Assembly: GCA_014529385.2 (NCBI GenBank)
Contig: CM043945.1
Span: 2,319,312 to 2,383,311 of the forward strand
From: Adiantum capillus-veneris
Lineage: Eukaryota; Streptophyta; Polypodiopsida; Polypodiales; Pteridaceae
Direction of reading: 5' to 3'
DNA: 64,000 bases
Shown piece after piece: positions 1-13,170 of this stretch. Position 1 is the stretch's first letter; each line of letters opens with the position of its first letter. Position numbers and translations under genes: made by a program. A model generated the notes under the pieces. The model did no database searches. It saw only the letters and a list, made by a program, of their open reading frames with translations, and was not told the origin of the DNA.

Positions 1-778
1 GCGCTCAACGCCACTTCCATGTTGATTGGAAGACCGCATACGAGAAGTGGCGTCGCCTGTATTAGAGCTACAAGGATATAAGCGATTGGGAAAGAAATCC
101 TCCATCGGGCAAGAGCAGCTACTGGGCCATGTCACCAAGAGAGAGGGCAATTGAGAAAAAATTCACGCATAACAATTTTGAAGCTGAATTGTTTGAATTG
201 ATGGAAAGATGCATGGGCTATGATCCAGTGTTGGAGCCCCCAGCTTCAGTCATGGATACTTCAAATGGTATGTCAACGGCCTTTCTTGTTATCTATTCAT
301 CTCTTTCAAAAAATTAGTTATTCAAAACAGATTTTTGCTACTAAAACAAATGTGTTATCATGCAGTGACCTCTGGAAGACAAGATGCTCCAGCTACACCT
401 GCCAGTGCGGCTGCATCTCCTCACACATCACCCTCTATGGATGCACCCGAGGAGAACTCTACATTTGATAGGACCCCTACAAATGGTGGAGTGCCCAAGA
501 AAGCTCGACGGAGAACACACATGCTGGATGTGGGGTTGCAGGAAGCTACAAAGGACATGACGAAGGTCATGGAGGAGGCGGAACATGGAAGAAGGGCAAG
601 ACATGGGGATTCATTGCAAGTGGCAAAACCTGTTCGTCAACGCTATGGATGGCATCTCCAATGCACTATCCAAGATAGTGGACAAAATATAGATCTCACG
701 AGCAGGTTACGAGAGAAATGCTCAGCAGTAATAGGACCCACATTCTTGATGTCAATAAATCTTTCATTCTGTAACTGA
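1..778 (+). pseudogene. PIF/Harbinger ORF1, Myb/SANT-like DNA-binding protein, 5' partial
   Basis: Reading in frame from base 3 gives a Trp/aromatic-rich helical stretch (VDWKTAYEKWRRLY, then SYKDISDWERNPPSGKSSYW) typical of the Myb/SANT-like protein that accompanies PIF/Harbinger transposases and helps them bind DNA. A TAG at 63-65 interrupts it. A GT-AG intron of about 98 bases is likely at 268-365: the phase is kept (G|TG) and the next exon continues as TSGRQDAPATPASAAASPHT, a low-complexity Ala/Ser/Pro linker, then a basic KKARRR patch and an acidic, probably helical region (MEEAEHGRRARHGDSLQ). The reading after about 610 looks shifted. The transposase of the same element lies convergently at 2580-3917. 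The 5' end is outside the window. Family assignment is by pattern recognition; the break is seen directly. Confidence 0.6.
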
Positions 779-854
779 TGCCCCTGATTTGGGTGAAGCT
801 ACTCTGATTTCATTAATCGTTTCGTATTGTAACTGATGTCCCTGATTTGGGTGA
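771..854. repeat. Short direct repeat, two 26-base copies 58 bases apart
   Basis: The string starting GTAACTGATG and ending TTTGGGTGA occurs at 771-796 and 829-854 with one difference. It follows the PIF ORF1 reading frame and may be part of its 3' untranslated region. Confidence 0.6.
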
Positions 855-870
855 TCCTAATCTAATTGTT

Positions 871-2579
871 TTGAATGTCATTGATTACGGTGTTTGAAGG
901 TTGTGTTTGAATGTACAAACTTGAAATGGCTCATGTTGTAGTGCTGTATTGCTTGTAAGTCTACTGCCACACCATTGTATATGTCCCATTGCCACACGCC
1001 ACGACCGACGCTTCAAGATCTTTAATCTAGAAATTGGATATGTAGCCGGATCCTTACTTTCTAATGTCTCCCTCATGCAAGAAGTGTGAAGCCGGGTGCA
1101 CATTTCAATGCCTTAGACAATGTATTGAAGCACAAGAAGGAGGATTTTGTTCTGCATTGCCTCAACAAAGAGTTATGGAACCTATGAAGCTCAACCCTCA
1201 GGCAGTATCCAATAGTTGTGGTTTGTCTGCAAATCTGAGCAAAGTGGGTATGCTACCAAAACAAGAGGTTTTGCCTCAGTCCAATTTTAAGTTGACAATA
1301 GGCAACGAGGCCAAATGGTAAGTCAGGTTTTAATGGCATACAGAGCAGAGAAACATTGGGAATTTGGGATCATGCATATTGTGCTTGAGGTTTGTAATTT
1401 TTCTGTCAGATCGCCCGCTTCTTGATGCCATTTTGGAAGCAATGTAGTTTGCATACAGTTTAGAAGCAGCTATATTATTAGGCATCAACACTAGTAGGGA
1501 GATATTGTGGTTATACATCTTGGTGTGCTTGATTATCCTTGCTCTCCCTTCTAGATCATGTGCCCTTGGTTGGACATGCCACATGCATCATCTGCTACAT
1601 CTATTGTCTTTCTATCCGTTCTTGGCTACCGTCTTTTGTATCAAGAAATCAATGAGTTGTATTTCTCCATCAAGAGGTTTGAGTCTTGAGTGTAGCTGAA
1701 GCTCTAACATGTGAAAGGTGTATAGCTTTCCTACAGCATTCATCTGCCATATTGCACCTAAATCTAATCTATTTGTAGTGATCAAACTTGGGTTTTCTTT
1801 TCCTGGACACTACAGAGCCTTCTATAGTAGCATCAAAATCTAGCTCTAGACCCATGATGCTGATGCCTTCTCATGATGGCATATTAACGTGCCCTTGTAT
1901 GCATGCACACAGGTGGACCTAGTTGGAGGATACTACGATGCAGGTTTACAATGTCAAGTTTGGCTTGCCAATGGCTTTCACTATGACAATGCTGTCTTGG
2001 AGTGCGATTGAGTATGGGGTACAGATTGCTTCAACCGGACAATTGGGGTACACTCTTGAAGCTATTAAGTGGGGAACTGAACATTTCTTTGTAACAAAAT
2101 TCACCTGAAAACAAAACCCCTTTTTCCAAAGCTTGCAAAACCTTAGTTATTCCTATGGTTGACATTTTTGACCTGCCCCAAACCGGTATACTCCCACACC
2201 ATTGTATATGTCCGCTCGCATCGGTGTTCAAAGAGTAGAATTCGAATCTGCAGGCACAGCACATTAATCGGAGCAACATCAAGAGGCAAAATCAGTACCT
2301 GTCCTAAAATTGAAGAACTATATTACTATTTTTCTGCACCTCAATGCATTTACTGGTGAAAAGACATAGAAATATAATCCTTGCTATAGAGACGCAGAAG
2401 TGAGATTAAAGACCGAGCTTCAAATTGAGCTCAAAGCAGTGTTCCACTTCCACGAATTACTCAAAGAGAATATCAGATGTAGACAAATAGTCTCTTGCAA
2501 GTTGCTTTGTACATTCATACAGAAGGAAATGGAAGACGCTTTAGAAATGAGACAACTTATGGAGCATCATTGTCTCGCT
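871..2579. other. Non-coding interior of the PIF/Harbinger element
   Basis: No convincing coding sequence is seen on either strand. The short open frames here have no recognisable domain and several overlap one another. The stretch separates the convergent Myb-like ORF and transposase and presumably holds their 3' regions. A similar 20-base phrase (CACACCATTGTATATGTCC) occurs at about 968 and 2195. Confidence 0.4.
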
Positions 2580-3917
2580 TCATACGCATTGCATGTCTAT
2601 ATATTCCATCAGTTCACTTCTGATCTTCTCTCCTTCCAATGTATCCAAAAGGTCAGCTCTCTCCGCTTGAACAAAGTGATTGTCCACCAAAGGGTCGTTC
2701 ATGTCGAAAGCTCCTTGATCCATGTTTGTTGGCTCATCATTTATGGTCATGAGCAGGTTATGTAGTATGCAACAGGCATGTATCACTGATGGCAGTGTCG
2801 CCAAGTTAGGTGACCGTATGGTCCCCCCCAAAAGCTTCCATGTCTCCTTCAATCGGTCAAAAGCTCTCTCTGCGACCATTCTAGTTGAAGACTGCATGAA
2901 GTTGAATTTTTTATGCTGTGTGGATGTCAACATCGCCCTCGGGAAGGGAATCATCATCCACTTCAGAAGCACATAACCACCATCTGCCACAATGTACTTT
3001 GGTATAGACAAGTCAAGGAATCGAAATGCTGCCCCTGATAACCGCTCTCCTGATTGAGCCATCGTGTAGAAGCCATTGTTCCGCAAGATTCTCTTATCAT
3101 TGCATGAACCCGGCCAACCGATATTGACATCCGTAAAACGCATCTTGTGGTCCACAATGCCTTGCATTATCATACTGTAGTTTCCCTTTCTGTCAAACTA
3201 GGCTTCATTCCTCTCGTTGAAGGGTAAGGTCATATTGAAGTGTGTTGCATCCATTGCCCTACAGCAATTTGGAAGGCCTCGAAATGACTGAAACCCATCC
3301 TTGACTTCCTGTAGCTCACCCTGGGTCTCTGGCCAACGAAGCAGACGGCATGCGTTCCTGCAAAGCGAACCAACAAACTGATGCAAGAACTTCGATACTG
3401 TTGATCTTCCACAACCGAAGGTGTTTGCAATGTGGTATTGGGTTTTGCCGGATGCAAGAACCATAATTGCAATGCCTACCTTCTTCTCCAATGAGAAGAT
3501 TCTTCCTGGAAGTTGACCTAGGTGTTGTGGGATGTCCCTCTGCTGAAGGTCTTCACGAACAATGTCGACCACCTCTTGGAATAATTGATACGGCAATCGG
3601 AAGAGCTCTCTCCAACGCTCGTCGTCCTCTCGAGCGTAGAACACAAAATGATTCCACCATAGGATAGACGATCGTGGCTTGATGTATCACTGAACATTAT
3701 TCATTGCGAACTGGGTTTGGAAACGTGGCACCTTACGTGCTGAAGCAGCACCCCATTGGAGAAGAAGGAAAGGCGGGAAGCTTTCTTGCTGGTCATGTTC
3801 ATCTCCGTCGATGCCACCTTCTTCCAACAAAGCAGAGAATGTCTCCCACATCCGCATGACTGTCGCGACTATAGATGTCATCGATGCAATTAACAGTCGA
3901 GCGTGTCGTGGATCCAT
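2580..3917 (-). pseudogene. PIF/Harbinger transposase (DDE endonuclease), two nonsense codons
   Basis: One frame runs from ATG at 3917 down to the stop at 2580 (446 codons, close to the usual PIF transposase length) with only two interruptions: TGA at 3687-3689 and TAG at 3198-3200. The N-terminal third has an HTH-like part (FRLPYQLFQEVVDIV ... LEKKVGIAIMVLASG ... GCGRSTVSKFLHQF). The catalytic triad is visible as D in AMDATH, D in VADGGYVL and E in VAERAFDRLK, followed by the usual CCILHNLL near the end. The enzyme would cut and paste the element. Both breaks are single codons in an otherwise open frame, so inactivation is recent or the copy is a transposase-dead relative. The Myb-like partner ORF lies at 1-778. 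Confidence 0.85.
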
Positions 3918-4037
3918 GATCTGACGAAAAAGTAAATAAAATTATGTCTCCCACATGATGACTTTGTTTCTTATGTGCATTATGTTGCAATTGGCGACCT
4001 CTACAACATCGTTCCATGAACTTCCATGAAAAAGTCT

Positions 4038-5330
<1,293 letters not shown>

Positions 5331-5352
5331 GGGGGGGGGGGGGGGGTCTCCA

Positions 5353-5744
5353 CACTATCTCACACGGGCATGCTCAAATGGGATCGACGGCTGAGGTGAT
5401 TTGGGTTGTCAGATGCGCATTTGGTAAATTCGGGGAGAAAAGTAAATTTGGGCAGGCTTGTAAATTCGGATCGATCCGCACCCCATGTATTGAACCCCCG
5501 GCCTCCCCACCACGAGCCATGTGCACTAACCACTATGCCCTCATGCGTACGTTGATATATAGGGGATTCGAGTATGTCATATTGTAAATGTGGCCCGATT
5601 AGTAAATTCGATACAAATTTGTAAATTCGGACAAATTGCTAAATTCAGGGCAACGGCCTCAAATCCGACGGTCCATGATTGACGCGCCCCGCCTTTTCCT
5701 CCTCCACCATTGATACCATTTGACCATGCCCGTGTGATATAGTG
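5353..5744. mobile_element. Small inverted-repeat (MITE-like) element
   Basis: The 29 bases at 5353-5381 are the reverse complement of 5716-5744 with two mismatches (core TCACACGGGCATG). The interior (about 330 bases) has no ORF with recognisable homology but carries six near copies of GTAAATTCG clustered at 5424-5470 and 5600-5650. Poly-G (16 and 14 residues) sits on the plus strand outside both ends, at 5331-5346 and 5744-5757. The size and terminal repeats suggest a non-autonomous DNA transposon. No superfamily can be assigned, because the poly-G hides any target duplication. Confidence 0.6.
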
Positions 5745-6340
5745 GGGGGGGGGGGGGTTCAGATTGCCCGGAACCCCATGCGTTCCATCGAGGTAGAGAG
5801 CCCCCATTCGTTCAAAAAAAAGAGCAAAGTGTCCAGACCCGCCACGGGCATGGGTGGCCTCCTCCCCCCCCCCCTCAAGGAACAAAACCAAGTACAAGTT
5901 CTTTGCAGCACAAAATACGGGCAGTTGTTCGATCTCTGATCTTCGGGTGCGCAAGCCAATCATCTAACCACGAGCTTCCATCTTGTTCGTTGCTTTTATC
6001 ACTACAGGTTCCTAACTTTTGTTACACCGCTAATAGTGTGAATGAGCCAAAATCGGCATAGTTACAAAAGGAAGGCATAGGTAGGATAAAGGAGACAGTC
6101 TAGGGACATTTTGTGGAAAATTTGTATTTTTGAGGGAGATTTTGCAAATCTAATCATTTTCAATATTTACACATTGCACTAGCCTCCTCGTGAAAAGTCG
6201 AACCAAAATTGATAATTTTTTATATTTATTTATTTTAATGCAGCTCCATTTGAAAAAATTCACCTTTTGAATTCCTTATTTAGGCTTTTTAGAGCCCAAT
6301 AATGATACACCTTTCAGCAAATCACAACGTGACACATAAG
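5745..6340. other. Intergenic, low-complexity, no gene seen
   Basis: Contains poly-G at 5744-5757 and a C-rich run near 5868. An open frame on the minus strand translates these tracts and has no domain. From 6000 onward the sequence is AT-rich without features. Confidence 0.4.
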
Positions 6341-6345
6341 CGAGA

Positions 6346-6673
6346 TGTAAAGTGTGGGTTTTGTCCTAGACTCTAAGTGAATGAGGGAAAAGGTAGCATT
6401 TAAGTCCCACATATAAAGGAGTCAAGCTGTAGAGCTACTTAAAGCTCACTTTCATGAATAAACAACACAGTTCAAGTTTGCATTACATGCTTGTCTATGG
6501 TGACTCGTGAGCATGTGCTAAGCTAAGTCAATACTCAAGATTGTGTTTATGAATCCAAGCTAATCTATCTTGGAACCTAATTCACTTGAGTGATAATCTT
6601 GTTACACACACTCACATACTTGCACTATGTTTCTCTATCACCCACCTTAGCTAGCACCATCCCATTCCCATCA
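6346..6673 (+). repeat. 5' LTR of the gag-only element
   Basis: 328 bases, TG...CA termini, immediately preceded by CGAGA and followed by the priming site. It aligns over its whole length with 18935-19253 with scattered substitutions and small indels, so the insertion is not very recent. Confidence 0.93.
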
Positions 6674-6677
6674 AGTC

Positions 6678-6688
6678 GTATCAGAGCC
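6678..6688 (+). other. Primer binding site, tRNA-Met type, gag-only element
   Basis: GTATCAGAGCC directly downstream of the 5' LTR; complementary to the 3' end of initiator tRNA-Met as in plant copia elements. Confidence 0.8.
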
Positions 6689-7130
6689 ATGGTGTGCTAG
6701 CTAGGCTCATTGCTATGCATTTGTATTAGTTTTTTATTAGTTTCACTGGTGCTTTCTCTTCTTCTCTCCCCATTGTATACCTTATGACTAATTAGCAGCA
6801 ATTAGTTAGTGTGAGCATGTTGTATGTCCTTGGGCTTAATTCCCTTGGGCCACTACTCTCCTAGCTAATTACGAGGCTAATTAGCATTAGGCTTCACCAT
6901 TAGGATGTGTTTCGCATTGATCTTCTCATTTTTTACTTCCTTCTTTGTGTATAAATGAATGCACCATCCCACTTCATCACTTATGTGTGAGAATAGCCCG
7001 TCTCAAGAGCTTCCCGTCAAGACTGTCCGTGCTCAAATCATCCTTCATTTTCATAATCTAAAGTTAAATTAATCTTTACTTTTGCACACTTTTATCCTCT
7101 TCATTTTTTTCAGAACAGTGCTTCAGAAGC

Positions 7131-7131
<1 letters not shown>

Positions 7132-7221
<90 letters not shown>
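7132..7221. repeat. Microsatellite (GT)45
   Basis: Uninterrupted GT repeat inside the untranslated leader of the gag-only element. Confidence 0.97.
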
Positions 7222-7222
<1 letters not shown>

Positions 7223-7690
7223 CTAAAGGCATTTAATACCATCTGCTAAATTATTATCAAATCAATCCTAAAAGGGACGAGGTATGGCCCTACTTTGGTG
7301 GGTAACCCCCCCCCCCCCCCCCCCCCACCCCCCCCCCAAAATGGGAGCACAAGGCCAATCCAAACTCAGGTGCCCTCCCATGGCGAATTCCAAGCCAAGC
7401 GATCAAGCAGACTAAGTTTTTTTCTCGGGTCCGAACGTCCCGCGCCGACAACCATTTGTGCGCTTGGCTCCAACCGGTGCCGCCTTGAGCATGTTGCGTA
7501 TATCCGACCGATGACTTCTCAGTGCCTCTGATCGTTCGACACTGTCCCATTGCCCGCAACCCTACCAGATTGCCCGCCCTGACCCCGTCTACCCGGCCTG
7601 ATTGCCCAACTGCCCGCTCTGTCGGACTCTTATTGGGACCCCCCTTCCCGCGGCCAGTGGCCCTGCCCTCGATCGCCATTTAAAGGGCAA
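7222..7690. other. Leader region of the gag-only element with poly-C tract
   Basis: No ORF with a recognisable domain. A C-rich tract of about 30 bases lies near 7307-7337. The GC-rich block after it differs in composition from the surrounding AT-rich leader and could be an older insertion, but no ends were identified. Confidence 0.35.
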
Positions 7691-7695
7691 CTTCC

Positions 7696-7906
7696 TGTTG
7701 GGGTGGTAAAGCCCAATGTGCTGCGCCTGAGTGTTGGGCGGCCGGAGACTACCTGGAACTAACACTGGCCATTCATTCTACGTAAAAGAATAAGGACTCA
7801 TAACCTTAACACTATTGTGTTTGGAGTCCACCCAAAACCCGTGTCTCATCTCTTCTCCATTGTTGCACACACACACACACACACACGCTCTCGAACGCGC
7901 TCTTCA
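7696..7906 (+). repeat. 5' LTR of copia A
   Basis: 211 bases. It contains a short (AC)10 tract at 7867-7886, whereas the 3' LTR has a tract about 74 bases long at the same place. Confidence 0.93.
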
Positions 7907-7908
7907 AC

Positions 7909-7920
7909 TGGTATCAGAGC
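7909..7920 (+). other. Primer binding site of copia A
   Basis: Perfect TGGTATCAGAGC, initiator tRNA-Met type, two bases after the 5' LTR. Confidence 0.88.
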
Positions 7921-8958
7921 TCAGGGATTGGGAGCACGATTGGGGCTCAACGGGGAGGCAAGCGGAGAAGCAGCAAAAACTGCAGCACGTTTTTGCATAT
8001 CTGTTTTGGCCCACCGAAACGTTTTTATTCAAGCCGATTCTCGTTGTGCTTGACTGGTTTTTTGTCCTCTTCAACTTTGCAGAAGAAAGTTTTCTCAAAA
8101 TCTTCACCAATTTTGAGATTCGTCACTCAGACTGCCTGTAGGTCGTAAAGTAGAAGCTGCAAATTTTTACAGATCTGTTTTGGCCTATAAAAACATTTTA
8201 TTTCAAGTCTATTCCCGAAATCCCCAACCGTTTTTGCGTGGTCTACAAATTTGCAGAAGGAAGTTTCTTTAAATTTTGCACAGTTTGAGAGATATTCAGT
8301 TCAGACAACATGGTGGTCTACTCTCGTTGGTTCTTCTGCGTACAGGTTTTCGTTGTAGACTCTTTCTTCAATGTCTGTCACATGCATATTTGATGTAAGG
8401 TCTTGAGGGTGTGTTATATCAGACAAACCGCCGCAACGGTTACATAAAAGGGTTTCTATGGTTGATGTAAGATCTTATGCGGTTTATGTATTGTGATGGA
8501 AATATGCAAAGCCTATTGTTGAGGGTCGTAGTGAGGTTTTATTGAGCTGGGGGATTCTCAAATGTGGAGATCCTTTCGGTGATACAGGTTTTGGAGCGAG
8601 CCCCCGACATCCCCATAAATTCGGCATCGACATAGGATGTATGTTTATGCGGTTAGTGCAGTATTGGTGTGCATCTGCTGACCTGCCATTATTGGCATTG
8701 CTGTCATCTTTATGCGTATGCCTTTGACACTGTTCAGTTGGTCAGAGACACTCTTCTAGAGTTGGAGACATTAACAGTGGCAGTTCTTTGAGATTTTATC
8801 TTACCGGTTTAGCCTCTTTGATCAGCATTTTAGTCATTGTACACATTTGTTTTGAGTTCAGAAGTCAGTTTTGCAGGGGAGACTCTGCCGAAATTTTCTA
8901 GGTTTTCTATCATCTTCTTTAGTGGAGTGGATCTATCACTTTTGTTCCTTGTCGAGTG
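7921..8958. other. Untranslated leader of copia A
   Basis: About 1 kb between the priming site and the Gag start codon. No domain is seen. It resembles the leader of the second family A copy at 27847-28902, including the phrase GTGAGGTTTTATTGAGCTGG. Confidence 0.6.
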
Positions 8959-11900
8959 ATGGCTTCATCGTCAGAGAACTCTTTGTTCAACATTGAGAAG
9001 TTAGATGGCACTAACTTCCCATTTTGGAAGGAACAAATTTACAATGTCTTAGTACAGAAGAAACAGATCCGGCCGATAAAGATGAAGGAGATAAAACCTG
9101 AGGATATGGATGAGTATGATTGGGAGGAGTTGGATGAGCTTGCCAAGTCCACCATCATGCTGACTTTGTCAAAGAATGTGTACTTCAATGTGAACATGGA
9201 AAAGACTAGTTATGAGTTGTGGAAGAAGTTATGTGACCTATATGAGAAGCAAAGTGCAGCATCACAGGTTTATTGGCTGAAAAAGTTAGTCAATTTGAAG
9301 ACGGATGAGGGCACACCCATGTGCAACCATCGCAATGAGTTCAACACAATTTTTAGTCATCTTTCTGCGCAAGGAGTCAATTTTGACAATTCAGTCAAAG
9401 CAATGTTCTTGCTAGTTACGTTGCCAGAAAGTTGGGATACTTTTTGCACAGCCATAAGTAACTCAACACCTCCTAATGGTTTAACATGTGCTGATGTTGA
9501 GGGCAGTTTGCTCACTGAAGAGGTTAGCAGGAAGAATCTTTATACTTCTCGTGGTACTAGCAATGCTCTCGTTGTTCGTGGTCGATCACAAGAAAAGGGC
9601 AAGCAAAATCAGAGAGGAAAATCTCATAGCAAATCACGTGGCCGAAAAGACATTGAGTGCTATCATTGTCACAAAAAGGGTCATATGAAGAAAGACTGTC
9701 GAAAGTGGAAACAACAGAAAGGTAAAGACAAGAAGTCGGAAGAAGGCAAAACTAAGGAAAGCAGTATAAAGATTGAAGAGATCAATAATGTCACATTTGC
9801 CATGGATTCATCATTTTTGGTTGCCACTGATGATTATGCTTTATAAAATTGGGTTATTGACTCAGGTGCATCGTTTCATGTGACTCCTCACAGAGAGTTG
9901 TTCAGTACATACGATGCAGCCCGTAAAGGTCGTGTTCGTCTTGGCAATGATTTTGCTTGCGACATAGTTGGTCTTGACGATGTGCAACTGAAATTTCAGA
10001 ATGGTCCTTTATTCATGCTCAAGAATGTGAGACATGTGCCGAAGCTTACCAAAATCTTGATTAGTACAGGACAATTGGATGACGCAAGATATTACTGTAC
10101 ATTTGGTGATAGCTCGTGGAAGATCACCAAAGGTTCTTTAGTGGTAGCACATGGTTCAAAGTCTAGGACTTTGTACATGCTACATGTATCCAATGTTAAG
10201 TGTTTCTTTGTGGCATCATTGGTTAGGACATATGTCTCAAAAGGGAATGAAAATCTTATCTCATTTTGGTTATGTGCCTGGCTTCAATTTCTCAGACTTT
10301 TCACTTTGTGAGCATTGTCTTTATGGTAAACAAACACAGTCACCACACAAAAGGGGAAGCACTCGAAAAAGTGATCCATTAGAGTTAGTGCATAGTGATG
10401 TCTGTGGACCTATGCCTAACGTATCCATGGGAGGTTCATTGTACTTTGTTACATTCATTGATGAATTCTCAAGGAAAGTGTGGAAGAAGGATGAGAATTT
10501 TGTGGCATTAGTGGAGAATCAGTCTGGCAAGAAAGTAAAGTGCTTGAGGTCAGACAATGGTGGTGAGTATGTCACTAAAGCCTTTCAAAATTTTTGTGAT
10601 TCCAAAGGCATCAAAAAAGAGTTGATTGCTCTATATAACCCTCCACAAAATGGTGTTGCTGAGAGGATAAACCGTACCATACAAGAGAAGTTACGTAGCA
10701 TGTTGTCTAATGTAGAGTTACCTAATGGATTTTGGGCGGAAGCATTAGCAACTGTTGTCCATCTTATCAATAGATCTCCTAACAAGGCTTTAGATGAGAA
10801 GGTACTCGAAGAGCTTTGGTTTGGGAAGCCACCTTCTTACAAGCATCTTAGAGTCTCTGGCTGTGAAGTGTATTGCCATGTTCCAAAGTATTTTCAAAGC
10901 AAGTTAGCTCCTAAGTCAAAGAAATGCATATTTCTTGGCTATGGCAATCCTGGAGAGATGGGATTTTGCTTATGGGATCCTAAAGCTAAAAAGATAGTTC
11001 GCAGCAATGACGTATACTTCAATAAAGAAAAGATGCATAAGAAGCCTGTGCATACAGTGGAGGTTAGGAGAGTTATCTTCCAAGAAGATGGAATTGTCCA
11101 CAATAGGGCTGAAGTGCCTAATGTCAGACAACAAGTGCAAAATCCTCATGTAGTACAAGATGTTGCTGAGGGACAATCGGCTCAAGCAGTTATTAGAAGG
11201 TCTACAAGAGTTTCAAGGCCTCCTGATACATTTACTCCCTCATTGGACTACATTATGTTGACAGATTGCGAAGAGCCTTCCTGCTATAAGGAAGCCAATG
11301 TCAATGGATGACAAGGCGAAGTGGGAGAAAGCTATGCAATCAGAAATGGACTCGTTGCATAAGAATCAAACTTGGAAGTTGGTTCGGTTGCCTAAAGGTA
11401 AAAAGGCATTACCATGCAAATGGGTGTACAAGAAAAAAATTACACCTCATGATAATAAACCCAAGTACAAGGCACGGCTTGTTGCTAAAGGATTTAAGCA
11501 ACAGCAGGGTTTTGACTTTGATTTCTCCAGTCGTCAAGATGACTACTCTGTGGTGTGTACTTGCGTTGGTTGCTAAAGACAACATGGAACTTGACCATAT
11601 GGATGTCAAGACGGCGTTCTTGCATGGTGATCTTCAAGAAGAAGTTTATATGCAGCAGCCAGAAAGTTTTGTTGAGAAGGGCAATGAAGACTTGGTGTGT
11701 CAGTTAGAAAAGACACTTTACAGTCTAAAACAGTCATCAAGGGAGTGGCATCGTAAATTCTACTCGTTCATGCTCTCTCAAGGCTACAAACGTAGCAATA
11801 TGGACCATTGCCTCTACACTAAGCAAGCTAAAGATGGTAGTTTGCTCATTTTGGTCCTTTATGTGGATGATATGTTAATTGTCGGGAAATGCAAGGATGA

Positions 11901-12820
11901 AATTTCAGCTTTGAAGTCAGAGTTACATGCAAACTTTGAAATGAAAGACATGGGTGAAGCAAGCCATATCCTTGGCATGCGCATTAAGCGAGACAGATGC
12001 AAGAAATTGGTCTATTTGTCTCAATCTGAGTACATTGCTAAAGTGCTCAAGCATTTCAATATGGAGAAGGGGAAGGCATTGAGTACTCCATTGCCTCCAT
12101 ATGTGAAACTTTCTAAAAATGATTGCCCTAAACCTGAAGAGGAAAAGGCTGAAATGGCACAAGTGCCTTATTCATCTGCAGTTGGGAGTTTGATGTATGC
12201 TATGATTGCCACATGTCGTGATATTGCTTTTGCAGTGGGAGTTGTTAGCAGATATATGTCAAATCCAGGCAAGAAACATTGGGAGGCAGTGAAAGGGGTT
12301 ATGTGATATTTGAATGGTACAAAAGACATGTGCATTTGCTTTGGAAGAAAGGAAGCATGTGTAATTGGTTACACGGATGCAGATTATGCAGGAGACTTGG
12401 ACAAGAGAAGGTCCACTTCAGGCTATGTTTTTGAATTCATTGGAGGTGCAGTTTCATGGTGATCTCATTTGCAAAATTGTGTTACCTTGTCTGCTACAGA
12501 GGCTGAATATGTTGCAGCTTCAGAAGCTTGCAAGGAAGCTATATGGCTTGGTCAACTGGTGGGAGACTTGGGAATCAATGTTGGAATACCTGTGTTACAT
12601 TGTGATAGTCAAAGTGCTATACAATTGGCAAAGAATTCAGTGTTCCGTGCAAAGACAAAGCATGTGGATGTGAAGTATCACTTCATTCGTGAGGTGCTTG
12701 AGGACAAGTGATTGACAGCTTGCCAAAATTCACACCACTAAGAATCCTGCTGATCTTCTAACAAAGGGCTTACCTTCAGAGCGGTTTGCACATTTTTGGG
12801 CACTCATGGGCATTGGGTAG
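8959..12820 (+). pseudogene. Copia A gag-pol polyprotein, broken
   Basis: The start is the ATG at 8959. Gag (to about 9840) has the UBN2-type region and a zinc knuckle CYHCHKKGHMKKDC. A TAA at 9844-9846 precedes the protease motif (WVIDSGASFHV) in the same frame. A frameshift near 10200 moves the reading to the GAG-pre-integrase and integrase part, with HSDVCGP, RSDNGGEY and NGVAERINRT giving the D, D, E triad; a small in-frame loss follows FIDEFSRKVW. Reverse transcriptase starts in a third frame at about 11298 and shifts again near 11540. Motifs MDVKTAFLHG and YVDDM (11862 region) are intact. TGA at 12304-12306 and TGA within the following RNase H (TDADYAGD, ATEAEY, CDSQSA intact), plus a stop near 12711, end any chance of expression. 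The terminal stop is TAG 12818-12820. Confidence 0.9.
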
Positions 12821-12907
12821 ATAATCATGGTCATTGTCTACATGTATTGTATGTATATATACATTATCACCCCAGCTTAAAGGCACATTGTCCTTTAAGT
12901 GGGAGGT

Positions 12908-13074
12908 AGTTGGGGTGGTAAAGCCCAATGTACCGTGCCTGAGTGTTGGGCGGCCGGAGACTACCAAGAACTAACACTGACCATTCATTCTACATAAAAG
13001 AATAAGGACTCATAACCCTAACACTATTTTGTTTGGAGTCCACCCAAAACCTGTGTCTCCTCTCTTGTCCATTG

Positions 13075-13146
<72 letters not shown>

Positions 13147-13170
13147 ACACACTCTCGCACGCACTCTTCA
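12908..13170 (+). repeat. 3' LTR of copia A
   Basis: 263 bases. It is longer than the 5' LTR mainly because its AC tract (13079-13152) is expanded. It ends CTCTTCA, followed by the target duplication CTTCC. Confidence 0.92.
13079..13152. repeat. Microsatellite (AC)n inside an LTR
   Basis: About 37 AC units with one AT interruption near 13141, at the position of a 20-base tract in the partner LTR. Confidence 0.95.

Larger units (their letters stand above)
7696..13170 (+). mobile_element. Ty1/copia retrotransposon, family A, full length
   Basis: LTRs at 7696-7906 and 12908-13170 start (T/A)GTTGGGGTGGTAAAG and end CTCTTCA. The duplication CTTCC lies on both sides (7691-7695, 13171-13175). The priming site TGGTATCAGAGC is at 7909-7920, and a purine tract (AAGTGGGAGGT) abuts the 3' LTR. 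The interior has copia order: Gag, protease, integrase, reverse transcriptase, RNase H, with several breaks. It is inserted in the leader of the gag-only element, in the same orientation. A relative occupies 27641-30519. Confidence 0.95.

Noticed and set aside
5577-5963. 128-codon minus-strand frame
   Set aside because: It translates G/C tracts and the inverted-repeat element; no domain or codon signal.
7909-7920. tRNA gene hints at the TGGTATCAGAGC strings
   Set aside because: They sit just after LTRs and are retrotransposon priming sites; no cloverleaf can be built around them.
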